From contig JAUTXW010000205.1 in the NCBI GenBank assembly GCA_030620095.1, forward strand, positions 1,054,001 through 1,118,000: 64,000 bases of DNA. The letters are read 5' to 3'. The translations under genes were made by a program, and so were the position numbers. The DNA comes from Kuschelorhynchus macadamiae. Lineage: Eukaryota > Arthropoda > Insecta > Coleoptera > Curculionidae. This document shows positions 1-10,020 of the stretch, piece after piece; position 1 is the first letter of the stretch; every line of letters begins with the position of its first letter. The notes under the pieces were generated by a model. That model was given only the letters and a program-made list of their open reading frames with translations. It did no database searches and was not told the origin of the DNA.

Positions 1-1569
1 ATTTAACATGTCCGTCAAAACTTCACCTGACAATGCCAGGCCACCTTGAAAAGTCCCAGTTTTCTATAAAGTGAAATTCCATTTGACCCAATTTTTCGAC
101 TTCGGATAAAAAAAAATGTAAATCTATATCTGAGAGTATGTATGGATGAAAGATGGAATTTTTGATATATTTAATCGTTTTTTATCCCAGGAGGCTCTAC
201 CAAAGAATCGTGCACGCTTCATTTCAAATTTTTTCAAAATTAACCCCTGACCCTGATTACTTTGCTAAAATATTCAGGGTTTCGATTCCGCAAAATGCCT
301 TTAACGTTACACCATTTTTACCCCTTTTTATTTTTTAAGTGACATCCCATACTCCGATATTGCCCGTTAACGAACATGTCCGTGATCTTTGGATGAGCAA
401 TTCGAAAAACAATGCCCCACCTCGAAAAATTAATCATAGCGCCCTACATTATGAATAATCGGGATTTCGAAAAGAGTGCCCATATCGGACTCCACTGCCG
501 CCTTATTTCACCAAAATCGCGTTTTTACCAGAAGAAACACCCATTTATCCTCTACGGCCCACTCCATGAAGTATATTTTTGCGATGTACCGTTACCGTGC
601 TGGAACACTCCGAAGGTTAAAAAACACAAATTGCAAAAATTTCTTTTCTAGAAAGTGGAATGAGCGGCTAGTAACAAGATTTAATTTTGGCAAGCCACAA
701 TATTAAAATAAAGATATATGTCGTTTTAAATGAATGTGATATTTAAATGTAATAGACTAATTGATGGTAATATATTTAATCTTTGACACGAAATAATGCA
801 TTTGCTACTTACTTCAAATTGTTCTTGGTAAGTGAAAATACAAAAGTTTACGCTGCAGGACATGTCTTAGTAATTAAATATTTTTAGTTGCCATGCAATT
901 TCTGAAAAAACATAAATAGACTTTTCCTTATACACTGACTTTAAAAAGAGACTCAAGAAAATCAAAACCATTACATTAATGGATGATTCGATTAAGCCAA
1001 TCAATCGCACTATCGAAGAGTGTTCGTTAGGCAGATTAAATTCGTTAAAATTTTAACGAACTTAAACCCATCTAATTTGGCGATGTATGATATTTTAGGA
1101 AAAATACGTTACGAAATGCAAAAACGCAATCCCTAACTTAAAAGATCATTTAATACTCAGACGAAAAATAGAGAATATCCAGATCATAGAATTTTAATTA
1201 GTACTTTATTTCAAGGTGTTTATTAAATATGTTATGACATTAAGAAGAACTTAAAATTGGAAATAAATATAAACTAGAATTAAAGATACTACATATTTTG
1301 TAATGGGATCTTCTTGATGGCCTGCAGTGTCTGCAATAGTCAAATGTTTAAAGAGTAAATTTAAAGTAGTCGTGCCTTTTATATTTTCTTGTGGTTATGA
1401 AAACGAGGTATTTTTAATATCACCCGTGAAGTACCTGCGAGTCGAACGTGACGCAACTTCCATGCATATTATTGATTTGAAAAATACCTTTTTATTACGG
1501 TTTTTATACGTTCCTAGATGCCGAAAAACATGTTTTCTCAATTTCCGTCGGTTTATCTGTTCGTCGCAA
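1..1569. other. AT-rich stretch without recognisable gene
   Basis: I see no conserved protein, RNA gene or element end here. The open frames (for example 153-338 and 1327-1641 on the plus strand) have no recognisable motif and no splice context. A weakly related pair of segments, around 5-60 and 370-430, both start with AACATGTCCGT and share a 'CCACCT(C/T)GAAAA' tail. They may be two decayed copies of one repeat. Confidence 0.6.
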
Positions 1570-1945
1570 TCGGTAAATGTCTTTACCCGGAACTACCCTC
1601 GTTATGATTTTTTTCCATTTGTTAGGAATAGTGAAGTGTGACCCAATTTAGTTCAGTACATAGTCACAGTATATATGTGTATACATATACTGCCTTTTCA
1701 GTTTTAATTGTTCCATCACATTGGATTCCTACCAATATTTTACCATTTTTTTTCAACCTATTGACTTTTGGGCATATTAAAATAATATTCAATAAGTAGT
1801 TTTTACGTTGACACATACCGCCATTTTTCTACGTCGTGATGAATTCGTACCAGTTTATCCCATTTTCACATCTAATTTTTCTGCAAAATCAATTGAACAC
1901 GATTTTTTTAAAATTTTATTGGGGCGCCATTTTATTTCGCAATCT
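1570..1945 (+). repeat. Penelope-associated flank block, copy 1
   Basis: The block starts near 'ACCCTCGTTATGATTTTTTTCC' and passes through 'TTAGGAATAGTGAAGTGTG', a TATA-rich stretch and several GCCATTTT segments. The same order of motifs recurs at about 36830-37160, 38695-39025 and 40215-40590, immediately upstream of the Penelope-like reverse transcriptase fragments. Here it is followed by a hammerhead array instead. It therefore links the two arrays to one repeat family. It has no coding potential of its own. Similarity was judged by eye. Confidence 0.7.
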
Positions 1946-2092
1946 TAAATTGAAACCCATATTATCAGTTTTTACCTACAGATATTATTAAGTTTCTACT
2001 AATTGGTTTTAGTTAACGATCCTCTTGTTTGTTATGTTAAGGTGGTATATTATTTGGGGTTAGATTCCTACTAGAACCAAACTTTTTTAAAA

Positions 2093-2132
2093 TGTCGACG
2101 TTTCGCAACTATATTGTTGCATCCTCAGGACA
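2093..2132 (-). ncRNA. Type I hammerhead ribozyme motif, copy A1
   Basis: On the minus strand the order is TGTC (stem I), CTGAGGA (core, CUGANGA), a one-base bulge, GCAAC-loop-GTTGC (stem II, 5 bp), GAAAC-GTC (core, cleavage triplet GUC), then GACA, which pairs perfectly with TGTC. Stem III would be only AC/GU. That is too short for a monomer but palindromic (ACGU), which suits a double hammerhead between neighbouring units. All core residues are present, so this is the best-preserved copy in the window. Confidence 0.8.
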
Positions 2133-2310
2133 CTTATCTACTCCGTTGGTCTACAAATATTTCCTAACCCCAAATAATACACCACTCTAACAACAGATAA
2201 AATCGTTAACGAAAACCATTTAGAAACTTAATATCTGGGAAATATCTGCTAATCAAGAGAGTAGGTAAAGACTGATAATACAGGTTTCATGCAGGATATA
2301 AAATCTATAT

Positions 2311-2350
2311 ATATCTGAGAATGCAACAATAAAATTGCGAAACGTCGACA
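2311..2350 (+). ncRNA. Decayed hammerhead motif, copy A2
   Basis: Aligned to the other units it has CTGAGAA in place of CTGAGGA (core G8 lost), and the TGTC of stem I has decayed. Stem II and GAAACGTCGACA remain. It is probably inactive. Confidence 0.6.
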
Positions 2351-2540
2351 ATTTAAAAAAAATACTTTAGTTCTTTTTACTGGATCCTAACCCCAAATAA
2401 TACACCACTCTAACATAAAAACAAGAGGATCGTTAACGAAAACTATTTAGAAACTTGGAAATCTGGAAAATATCTGCGGACCAGGTAATATGTACAGACT
2501 GATAATATGGGTTTCATGCAGGATTTAGAATTTATATATG

Positions 2541-2580
2541 TGTCCTGAAGATGCAACAATGAAGTTGCGAAACGTCAACT
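2541..2580 (+). ncRNA. Hammerhead motif, copy A3
   Basis: TGTC, CTGAAGA, a bulged T, GCAAC/GTTGC stem II and GAAACGTC are all present. The 3' arm of stem I is AACT instead of GACA, which weakens stem I. Confidence 0.7.
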
Positions 2581-2742
2581 ATTTAAAAAAGTCTTTTATT
2601 TCTTTACTGGACCCTAACCCCAAATAATATACCACTCTAACATAACAACAAGAGGATTATTAACGAAAACTATAAAAATATATATCTGCGGACCAACGGA
2701 GTAGGTAAAGACTAATAATATGGAGTTCATGCAGGATATAGA

Positions 2743-2748
<6 letters not shown>

Positions 2749-2800
<52 letters not shown>
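2749..2800. repeat. (TA)n microsatellite inside a hammerhead unit
   Basis: A near-perfect AT dinucleotide tract sits between 'GATATAGAAACTATATATAT' and the next TGTCCTGAGGA. It is an expansion of the short TATATAT present at this place in the other units. Confidence 0.95.
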
Positions 2801-2805
<5 letters not shown>

Positions 2806-2839
2806 GAGGATATAACTATAAAGTTGCGAAACGTCGACT
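2800..2839 (+). ncRNA. Hammerhead motif, copy A4
   Basis: TGTC, CTGAGGA, a shortened stem II ending in GTTGC, and GAAACGTCGAC are present. The last stem I pair is lost (GACT). The core is intact. Confidence 0.65.
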
Positions 2840-2922
2840 ATTTAAAAATAGACTTTTTTTTACTGTGCCCTAACCCCAAATAATACACCACTATAACATA
2901 ACAACAAGAGGATCTATATATA

Positions 2923-2962
2923 TGTCCTTAGTATGCACAAATTAAGTTCCAAAACGTCGACA
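2923..2962 (+). ncRNA. Decayed hammerhead motif, copy A5
   Basis: The sequence aligns with the other units, but the core reads CCTTAGTA and stem II has decayed. AAACGTCGACA remains. It is certainly inactive. Confidence 0.5.
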
Positions 2963-3010
2963 ATTAAAAAAAAACTTGTTTTTTAACCTCAAATAATACA
3001 CCACTCTAAC

Positions 3011-4600
3011 AAAATTTTTCAGCCATATTGGATTTTTACCAAAATATTACCAGGTCATCACCATATGACCCTTAATTTTTGGTCAAAATTTTAAGTCAAT
3101 CGGGTAACTAGTATTTCAGCTATGTCTCGAACTCACAGACAGACCTACAGATAGACCGACGGAATTGATGAAACATGTTTTTGGCATCTAGCGACGCTAA
3201 AACATGAAGATATGTCAAACCTCACATGGTGACTTTTTCACGATTACAAAAATTTTAATTGGCCACAATTTCATTCCGCCATCTTGAATTAGTAACAAAG
3301 ATTTACTAGTTAAGCCCTATACCATAATTAATTGTGGCACATCATTTAAAATCATTAATATTTCTTTAACATTTCACTGGGCTGCCATTTTGTTATTTGA
3401 TTTTTTATCAAAATTTTAAGTCAATTGGGTGAGTTTTAAAGATATGCCGCGAACTGACAGACAGACCGACAGACGGGCCGACGTAATTGATGAAACATAT
3501 TTTTTGGCCTGTAGGAACGCTAGAACGTGAAGATATGTAATACCTGAGAGGGTGTCTTTAAGCTATCCCGCGAACTGACAGACAGACAGACCGACGGAGT
3601 TGATAAAACATATTTTTTGGCATCTAGCGACGCTAAAATGTAAAGATGTGTAATACTGAGTGGGTGACTTTTGGCCGCCATTTTGTTCGGCCATCTTAAA
3701 TTAGTACCACTATTTTACTAGTTGATCCCTATACCACCCTTAATTATGGCACACAATTTGAAATCAAACAATCATTAAGCAGTTTTTTCAGGCTAAATTT
3801 TTAAATATTTTATTAAGCCGCCATTTTGTTCTGCCATCTTGGATTCGTACCAAAATTTTACCAGTTGATTCCAACATAATACTTGATGTTTTTGCAAAAT
3901 TTGAAATAAATTGGATTAGTAGTTTTTTAATAAAATTTTTTTAACATGCCGCCATTTTCTTTCACCATATTGTATTTTCACCAAAATGTTACCAGGTCAT
4001 CCCAATACGACCCTTAATTTTTGACGAAAATCAATCGGTTAGGTAGTTTTTTGCCGCGAACAGACAGACAGACCGACGGAATTGAGAAAGCATGTTTTTC
4101 GTCATCTAGGGACCCTGAAACGCGAAGATTTGAAAATATCTCGGAGAGTGATTTCTTCACGACTACAATACTTTCCTTTTACGAGGAAATTAAAAACTAA
4201 TTACCCGATTGGGTTCTTGGGCAATATTTGAGGGTCATATGGTAACAATCCAATATGGCGAAACAAAATGGTGGCCTAGAGGAACGTTAAAAAAATTATT
4301 ATTAAAAAACTATTTACCAAATTTATTTCAAATTTTGCACGAAAATCAAATACTATGTAACAAATAATTAGTAAAATTTTGGTACGAATCCAAGATAGCG
4401 GAACAAAATGGCGGCTTAATAAAATAATTAAAAATTCAGCCTCAAAAGCTAATTAATGGATTGATTTTAAATTGTGTGTCAAAACTAATTCTGGTATAGA
4501 AATAAACTAGTAAAATTGGGATATTAATTCGAGATGGCGGAACAAAATGGCGACCAGATGATGATATAAACATCACGAGGAGGCCTTCATCACTAGAGTA
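3011..4600. repeat. Dispersed GACAGACAGACC / GCCATTTTG repeat block
   Basis: The stretch is built from recurring modules. One is 'GCCGCCATTTTGTTCGCCAT' followed by TTGGATT(C)(G)TACCAAAAT, 'TTTACCAGTTGATTCCAACA' and AAATTTGAAAT, returning roughly every 130-170 bases. The other is CGCGAACTGACAGACAGACC with TTTTGGCATCTAGCGACGCT and AAAACGTAAAGATG. From about 4200 the modules appear in reverse orientation (AAAATGGCGGC). One boundary is marked by the small hairpin TTTCCTTTTACGAGGAAA near 4170. No protein is encoded. The same modules recur at 24000, 35590-41200, 45230-45680 and 46790-47270. Confidence 0.8.
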
Positions 4601-6060
4601 TCGTCGAATTGTGGGCAATCTATCTCTGTCTTTCAGATTCGGATTCTTTTTTAATGAATTATCGTCCATTATGCCTTTTTTAGTCATTTCTGCCAGGAGA
4701 CACGAACCACTACCCATAAGTTTCCCCTGATTCAAAAATATATAGTTTGACTACTTTGGTGCAACCCGTTTTTCAAATATTTTGGTTTAACTGTAACAAG
4801 TTTTGCTTTATATTATAATATTACCTTAAACATATATGGCAAGTAATAAACTAAATTAATTAATAAACGCTTTGCGTCAATATAATCAAATTATATATTT
4901 TTGAAATGAGTAGAGAATGGCCTTTCATAAAAATAAACAATATACAGTGCATTCCATTAAAAAAAAACGTATTTCTTACCCTACATTTTTCGTATTTACA
5001 CTTTTTCTCTATCTTTGTTAATAAATAACACTATTGGTGGGTGTCATAATATAATTACTCACCCAGTACATACAAGTATCTCAAAAAGCTAAAAAGGTTA
5101 CTCTTCCTGTATAAGTCAATAGGTTTAAAACTGCTTTTTGATTAAAATAATATTTAGCCTTGTTTCCTGTATCAAATTTCAACCCCAAAGATTAACAGCC
5201 AAATTCAATATTGCTCTTTTAACTAAAAGATCTATTCTAATATTTAGTAATTGGAATCACTAAATATCAGCCGCGTCGGGTCGAGGGTTACCGCACGAAA
5301 TAATATAGTTTCGGCGAGCATTGATGTCTCAGGACCGATTCAAGGCGTTCCATTTGAATGAGTTATCTATTGCGTTAGCTATAATGGTTCTTTGGTTCTA
5401 CTTAACCATTTCGTTAACTGTTAAGAATTCAAGATAATGGAAACATTTAAATTAAGCCTTAGTTTTTTTTTGCTATATCGCTTTTAAATTGTAATATTTT
5501 TTGAGTATTTTTATTCGCTAAGTATTAATAGAAATTAAGTTATGGACTTAAATTTGTTTTAAAGTTTGTACTAAACTTAAATATATACACTTAACTGAAA
5601 TCTACTAAATTTGCCTTAAATGAAATTTAGGTAAAAGTTGTACATCGATGAACTTCTAAATTTGAGTATATTAAGTAAAAATAATACGGTATCATTTATT
5701 ATTTGGGGCTCTTTTCCCTGAGGAGTATCCTTGCATTAATTTTTTTTAGATATATCCTTTCATAAGAGCTTCTGATTCAATGACAATACCTATTTTCACT
5801 TTAAAACATCGAACCTCGCTGAAATAAGACTGAAAGCCTGGGAATTGACTGCCACATGGGATTCAGAAAGTATTCTCTTTACAGTTTAGTTCAGCTGAGA
5901 GCTTTTCTGTTGTTTTTAATAATTTAATAGGTACACATTGGAAGATAACTTTTAAATATAGTAAGTTTTATTTGTTTTAGACATCATACAATAGGAATAA
6001 TAAAATGCACTACGTAATGGTGTAAATACAAAAAAAAATTCAATGATTTGAATAATTAAA
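4601..6060. other. AT-rich stretch without recognisable gene
   Basis: I see no conserved protein, RNA gene or element terminus. The minus-strand frame 4735-4442 begins inside the repeat block and has no recognisable motif. Confidence 0.6.
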
Positions 6061-6230
6061 CAAATCTGGCATGTACAGGGTATCTCGGTTATTTGTAAAG
6101 ATAGAGACTTAGTTTTTCAGATACAGGGTGATTTTTATCCTGTAACCAATTGCGAAGGTAAAAACTCGTTCTGGTAGTATTTTTTGCGTAGAATCCAGTA
6201 GTGTGCATAGATTTTTTTCTGGAAGGTATG
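6060..6230. repeat. Solo relic of a long-TIR mariner end
   Basis: The stretch contains 'ACAGGGTATCTCGG', a second ACAGGGTGA and TTTTGCGTAGAATCCAGTAG. The last phrase occurs in the arms of the mariner elements at 28496-31476 and 48655-50631. It looks like a decayed solo arm without transposase. Confidence 0.5.
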
Positions 6231-6990
6231 GATTTTATGATATAAATTAGTTTTTATTTTTTAAATTTGACACCATGTATATTTTTATATCATTATATTC
6301 TTCTTGCTGGCAAGTTTCCAACTATATATAACCCTTTATAATTGGTTTTTATTTGAGCCCCAAGAAATGCAATTTTGTCCTTATAATGTGAATTTTATAT
6401 TATTTTTTAGAATAGGCCGCCAAATATCAAGAAAGACATGGTTCTATTTTTTATTGTAAACTATTATTAATATATTTTTCATATTTCATATTTCCATAAT
6501 TTAACAAGTTACTTCAGGTACCTGTAACTAATAAAGAAAAACTATTGTTATTATATAAAATACCCCCTAAATCGACCCCAACTTTGTGTTGTATTACGTA
6601 TAGTTAGGATTCATCAAAAAATTTCTCAGTCCGCAATGCACTGAATCCAATCGGCTTGTAGAATTCCTTTATATATCGGTTTTACGATTTTACTCATGAC
6701 AACAGTGGGGCAAATGTTATTGCGTGCGTTTTAATTAAACGATGACAGGAACAATTGATGTGGTTAGTTTATTTGTACCTGGTGGTCTGTCTGGACGTAT
6801 AATCGGTCTTTGATGGTACTTCCGCTTGCAGTGTGTGCCTTTTCTGAATCCTTTCATAATTAATTAACTACATTCTTTTTTTTTGTATTTAAGATCGAAT
6901 ACCCATAAACTATCGGTCATTACAACTGTCTGTGTTAATATTTCGTCGAAATATCTATCAGAGTTGAAAAAAACTTTAAAATTTGTTGAA
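6231..6990. other. AT-rich stretch without recognisable gene
   Basis: No conserved frame, repeat partner or RNA gene was recognised here. Confidence 0.5.
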
Positions 6991-6997
6991 CTAAAAT

Positions 6998-7158
6998 AAA
7001 ATTTTACTCTGTGAAGCCGGCGTCAAACTTATTCTTAATTACTTAATAACAAAATATATTTATATGCTGAGTGGTTTAATGTCTAATACCACATTACGAG
7101 AGTATAATGTCTTAATGTCTTTATTAGTTCGGGGCAAGCTTCACACAGTAAAATTTTC
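6998..7158. repeat. Short inverted repeat, MITE-like
   Basis: AAAATTTTACTCTGTGAAGC near 6998 is matched in inverse orientation by GCTTCACACAGTAAAATTTT near 7139, a 20-base arm with one mismatch. The loop is about 120 bp and no protein is encoded. Confidence 0.65.
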
Positions 7159-7181
7159 CTGGTAAAATAATAGTTATTTAT

Positions 7182-7301
7182 ACTATAAGGGATGTAAGTA
7201 ACATTTACCAGTCGAGGACGAGTTTGCGCCCGAGCGATAGCGAGGGCTGGCAAAAAAGTTCGATACTGGTTAATGTACTTACATCCCCTATAGTATATAA
7301 C
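7182..7301. repeat. Imperfect hairpin around a GC-richer loop
   Basis: TACTATAAGGGATGTAAGTA near the left edge pairs with TACTTACATCCCCTATAGTA at the right edge, and the pairing continues inward (ACCAGT / ACTGGT). The arms are about 32 bp. The loop holds a GC-richer stretch (CGCCCGAGCGATAGCGAGGG). It sits just upstream of the Crypton remnant. Confidence 0.75.
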
Positions 7302-8225
7302 ATTTTTCCCCCTCCCTGTATTGTATGTTTACAAGAAAATGCTGGATAGATTTTTGGATTTTCATTATCATTACATTCGATAGCATTCTCAATAAATTTT
7401 TTATTTTATCAACAACGTCAAGTTGACAATTCATAGCGAAAAGTTTGAAGAAGTCGAATTGTTTGATTCTGTGTGGACAAAATGGATGTTTCAGACATAG
7501 AAGAATCAGCGAATATTGCTTGTTTATCTCTACTACCGGAAAAGTCGAAAAACAGGTATGAAGCAGCATATAAATCCTTTAAGATTTGGTGCTAAAGCAA
7601 GACGGCTACTGCAGTCTCAGAAACCTTGTTTTTGGCGTATTTCCACGAAAAAAGTGCTATATTAAAGTCCCCATCAAGCTTATGGTGTGAGTATTCGGTG
7701 TTGAAGTCCACCCTTTTTATAGAGGAAAATATAGATAATTCTAAGTATCCAAAACTTCAAGAATTTTTGAAAAGAAAAAATGATGGTTATAGACCCAAAA
7801 AAAAATGTTTTTTTTTTTAACAGGAAAGATGTGAATAAGTTTATGCTTGAAGCCCCCGTCTCTTGCAGTGCTTCAACAGTGACCGAAGCATTGGTTAGAA
7901 ATGAAGGATCTGTGGAGTCAGAAAATGTAATACACATCGAGAAGAAACGAGAAAACGTGTTTCCAAATTTTGTTAATAATATAAATAATTGTAATAATTC
8001 TACAATTAATATTTATTTCAATTAATATCACCGGATTTTTGTTGATGAAATCAAAAATTAAAGCTACTTATAATAATTTTGGATTATTATTTACTTAGGG
8101 AAGTAAGTTGACTTACGTCCTGTCCTGGGCAACCAAATACCTTGTTGAGTAACTTTCACTTACGTCTGTCAAATCAGTGTCAAAATAGGTTGCTTACGAT
8201 ACAAGGAGGGGGAAAATTTTATTTT
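7302..8225 (+). mobile_element. Deleted Crypton-type element
   Basis: The edges carry inverted TTTTCCCCCTCC-type stretches (near 7305-7325 and, reversed, 8202-8222). The interior encodes the two ends of a tyrosine-recombinase-like protein without its middle. Cryptons normally lack terminal inverted repeats, so the paired edges may belong to a host repeat or to a short non-autonomous derivative. The element is defined by its coding remnant rather than by its ends. Confidence 0.5.
7482..8025 (+). pseudogene. Crypton/KIAA1958-type tyrosine recombinase, catalytic domain lost
   Basis: The frame opens with MDVSDIEESANIACLSLLPE, continues as EKSKNRYEAAYKSFKIWC, and is broken by a TAA before the next segment (FLAYFHEKSAILKSPSSLW, then KSTLFIEENIDNSKYPKL and LKRKNDGYRPKKK). 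This matches the N-terminal SAM-like DNA-binding half of Crypton-type recombinases in insects. A frameshift in a poly-T run then leads to RKDVNKFMLEAP. From there the sequence jumps to a serine-rich tail ending NNINNCNNSTINIYFN, which in full-length relatives lies after the catalytic domain. The R-H-R-Y catalytic region is therefore missing. If expressed, the product could bind DNA but not recombine it. Family recognition is from memory of the motifs. Confidence 0.7.
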
Positions 8226-8694
8226 TCACATTTTAGGGCATATTTTTGACTCGGTTTTATTTTTTTATAAAACTTTTCATGCTTTTTAGTCCTATTTATA
8301 CAAGTTTTAATGTAAAAATCAAATTTAACAAATAGCGACAGTGGACCCGCTGCGTATTATGTAACATCATTGTAACTTTTTCTTTCCGACAGAATGGTCA
8401 AAGGTCAATATGCTTGCTATAGGACCACTCCGGTAACATCCTGAAAATTCCCTAAAATGTTCATCCAAATAAGTCAAACCATCGCGGAGTAATCGATATA
8501 CAGGGTGGTCCAATAATAGAGAATGTCGGCTGTAGCTCGGTGTAACATCAACACAAAAGTGTAAATGCCAATTTTCTCTTAAATTTCCATAATTGACGTA
8601 TGTTGAAAATATTAGGATTGTTTTCTTGAACCAATTTCGCACTTTGTTGCTTAAGACCATTTTTGCTTATCTTCAAAAATAACGTGGTGGAGGT
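8226..8694. other. Stretch with one mariner-type end, no gene
   Basis: TA followed by CAGGGTGGTCCAATAATAGA at 8501 resembles a Tc1/mariner-type terminus. It is similar to the starts of the repeats at 16070 and 17050. No matching right end was found, and the open frame at 8660-8367 (minus) has no recognisable motif. Confidence 0.5.
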
Positions 8695-9704
8695 TAAAGT
8701 TCAAGCATTTTTACTTTCAAATGTAGATATTTATGTTGTGAATGAACCGATTTAAAAAAAAAACAAACAAAAGCTATTGCTCTAATCGTGGACTGTACCA
8801 TAATAACTTTGTTAGTGGTCACTAGATCGCATTGTTTCAGAATTCTCCAAATAATGCTAATTTTCTCAAAAAAATCAAAAGGTACGCTATAACTTTTAGA
8901 TCTCAATTTATTCGGTAGTTATGAAAGGCAATGAATAGTAAAATAAAAAATTCATGCCCACATTTAAATTAAGAAAGATGATGATGGTCTCTCGAATTCG
9001 AAACTTCGGATTGGAAAATTATTCTTGCCGTTTTGTAGAGAAGAAAAAGTGACAATGGGAAAGTGGAAATTATCTTCATCTCCCATTTCAATAAATCCTA
9101 AAACTTTAGGAAAAAAACAAGGCTCCAAAAGAATCTTTAGTAATTTTTTATAACTGAAGAACAAAACTTAACAAAGGAGCAAAACAAAAAATACTAAAAC
9201 TCAGTCTTTTAATCACATACTTCGCAGTAAAATAGCTATAGTTAGGGCAAGGCAGGGCAGAACTCGGTTTGGGCAGAAAGATTAAACCGAGCTCTACCTT
9301 GCTTCAGTGAAACATCAAAAGAAAAAACGACGACATTTTTTTATTGCTAAGTATGTGATTGAGACTGAGTTTTAGTATTTTTCTTTTTTATCCTTTGTTA
9401 AGTTTTGTTCTCTACAGTTATGCAAAATTACCGATATTTCTATTGGAACCTTTTTTTTACAGTTGTTTGGTTTTCCTAAAATTTCACTGTTCAATGCCTT
9501 TCCTAACTACCAAATAAATTTTGTGGATGAAATACTTTTGAACCAGAAAAAAAATAAAAACTAACCAAATTTCCTACAATTTTCAAAACATTGCAGAGCA
9601 AAAACTTCTTAAAATGACATTGGAAATAAAAGGATACTTACAGTGTTGCCAAACAGCCTTATATTTCTTTACTTCTGATGTAAATATTTTAAACTTATCT
9701 GCAT

Positions 9705-10020
9705 TCGGCGCTTAACCTGATGATAACCGACTTACTGCATCTACGTTGCTAGCGATCGGCCCCTAACCTGGTGCTAGCCCAATACCGTTTCACCTAGTGC
9801 CTTCGGTATACTGTTTTTGCGTTTAACGATGATGCATTCGGCGCCTAATTTAGTGGTCCGGTACCGATTTACCTAGTCTATGAACGTTGCTTGCCTCCGC
9901 GCTGCCAGATCTGCTGGCAGTCTTTGACTTATACGGGTTTTTTTTTATATTATGGCTTTAATGATGTTGCCTTCGGAGCTTATAACCTAAGACTAACCCT
10001 TTAGTGTTTCACCTTGTGGT
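9705..10020 (+). repeat. Irregular repeat cluster inside the palindrome
   Basis: Four related phrases recur: CGCTTAACCTGATGATAACC (9709), CCCCTAACCTGGTGCTAGCC (9760), CGCCTAATTTAGTGGTCCGG (9842) and 'TAACCTAAGACTAACCCTTT' (about 9982). Three of them are followed by a (C/T)CGTTTCACCTAGTG-like tail. Spacing is uneven. This is GC-richer than its surroundings and has no coding potential. Confidence 0.55.

Larger units (their letters stand above)
1985..3010 (+). repeat. Array of hammerhead-bearing repeats (retrozyme-like), array A
   Basis: About four diverged plus-strand units of roughly 240-270 bp follow one unit on the minus strand. A unit reads: CTGAGGATGCAACAAT, TTGCGAAACGTCGACA, a short A-rich run, 'CCCTAACCCCAAATAATACA', 'AACAAGAGGATCGTTAACGA', 'ATATCTGCGGACCAACGGAG', 'GGGTTTCATGCAGGATATAG', then a TA-rich stretch back to the next TGTCCTGAGGA. 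One unit has its TA stretch expanded to (TA)n at about 2749-2800. No protein is encoded. Tandem head-to-tail units each with one hammerhead core are the hallmark of animal retrozymes, which are thought to be copied by Penelope-like machinery. That assignment is inference from architecture. Confidence 0.75.

Noticed and set aside
1327..1641. 104-codon open frame on the plus strand
   Set aside because: No motif or splice context, composition like the surroundings, and its end overlaps the Penelope-associated block.
2160..2660. CCTAACCCC phrases as telomere-like sequence
   Set aside because: They occur once per ribozyme unit and are never tandem, so there is no telomeric array.
3110..3610. GACAGACAGACCGAC stretches as CRISPR-like or satellite array
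   Set aside because: Short internal repetition inside a dispersed repeat, no regular spacers, eukaryotic context.
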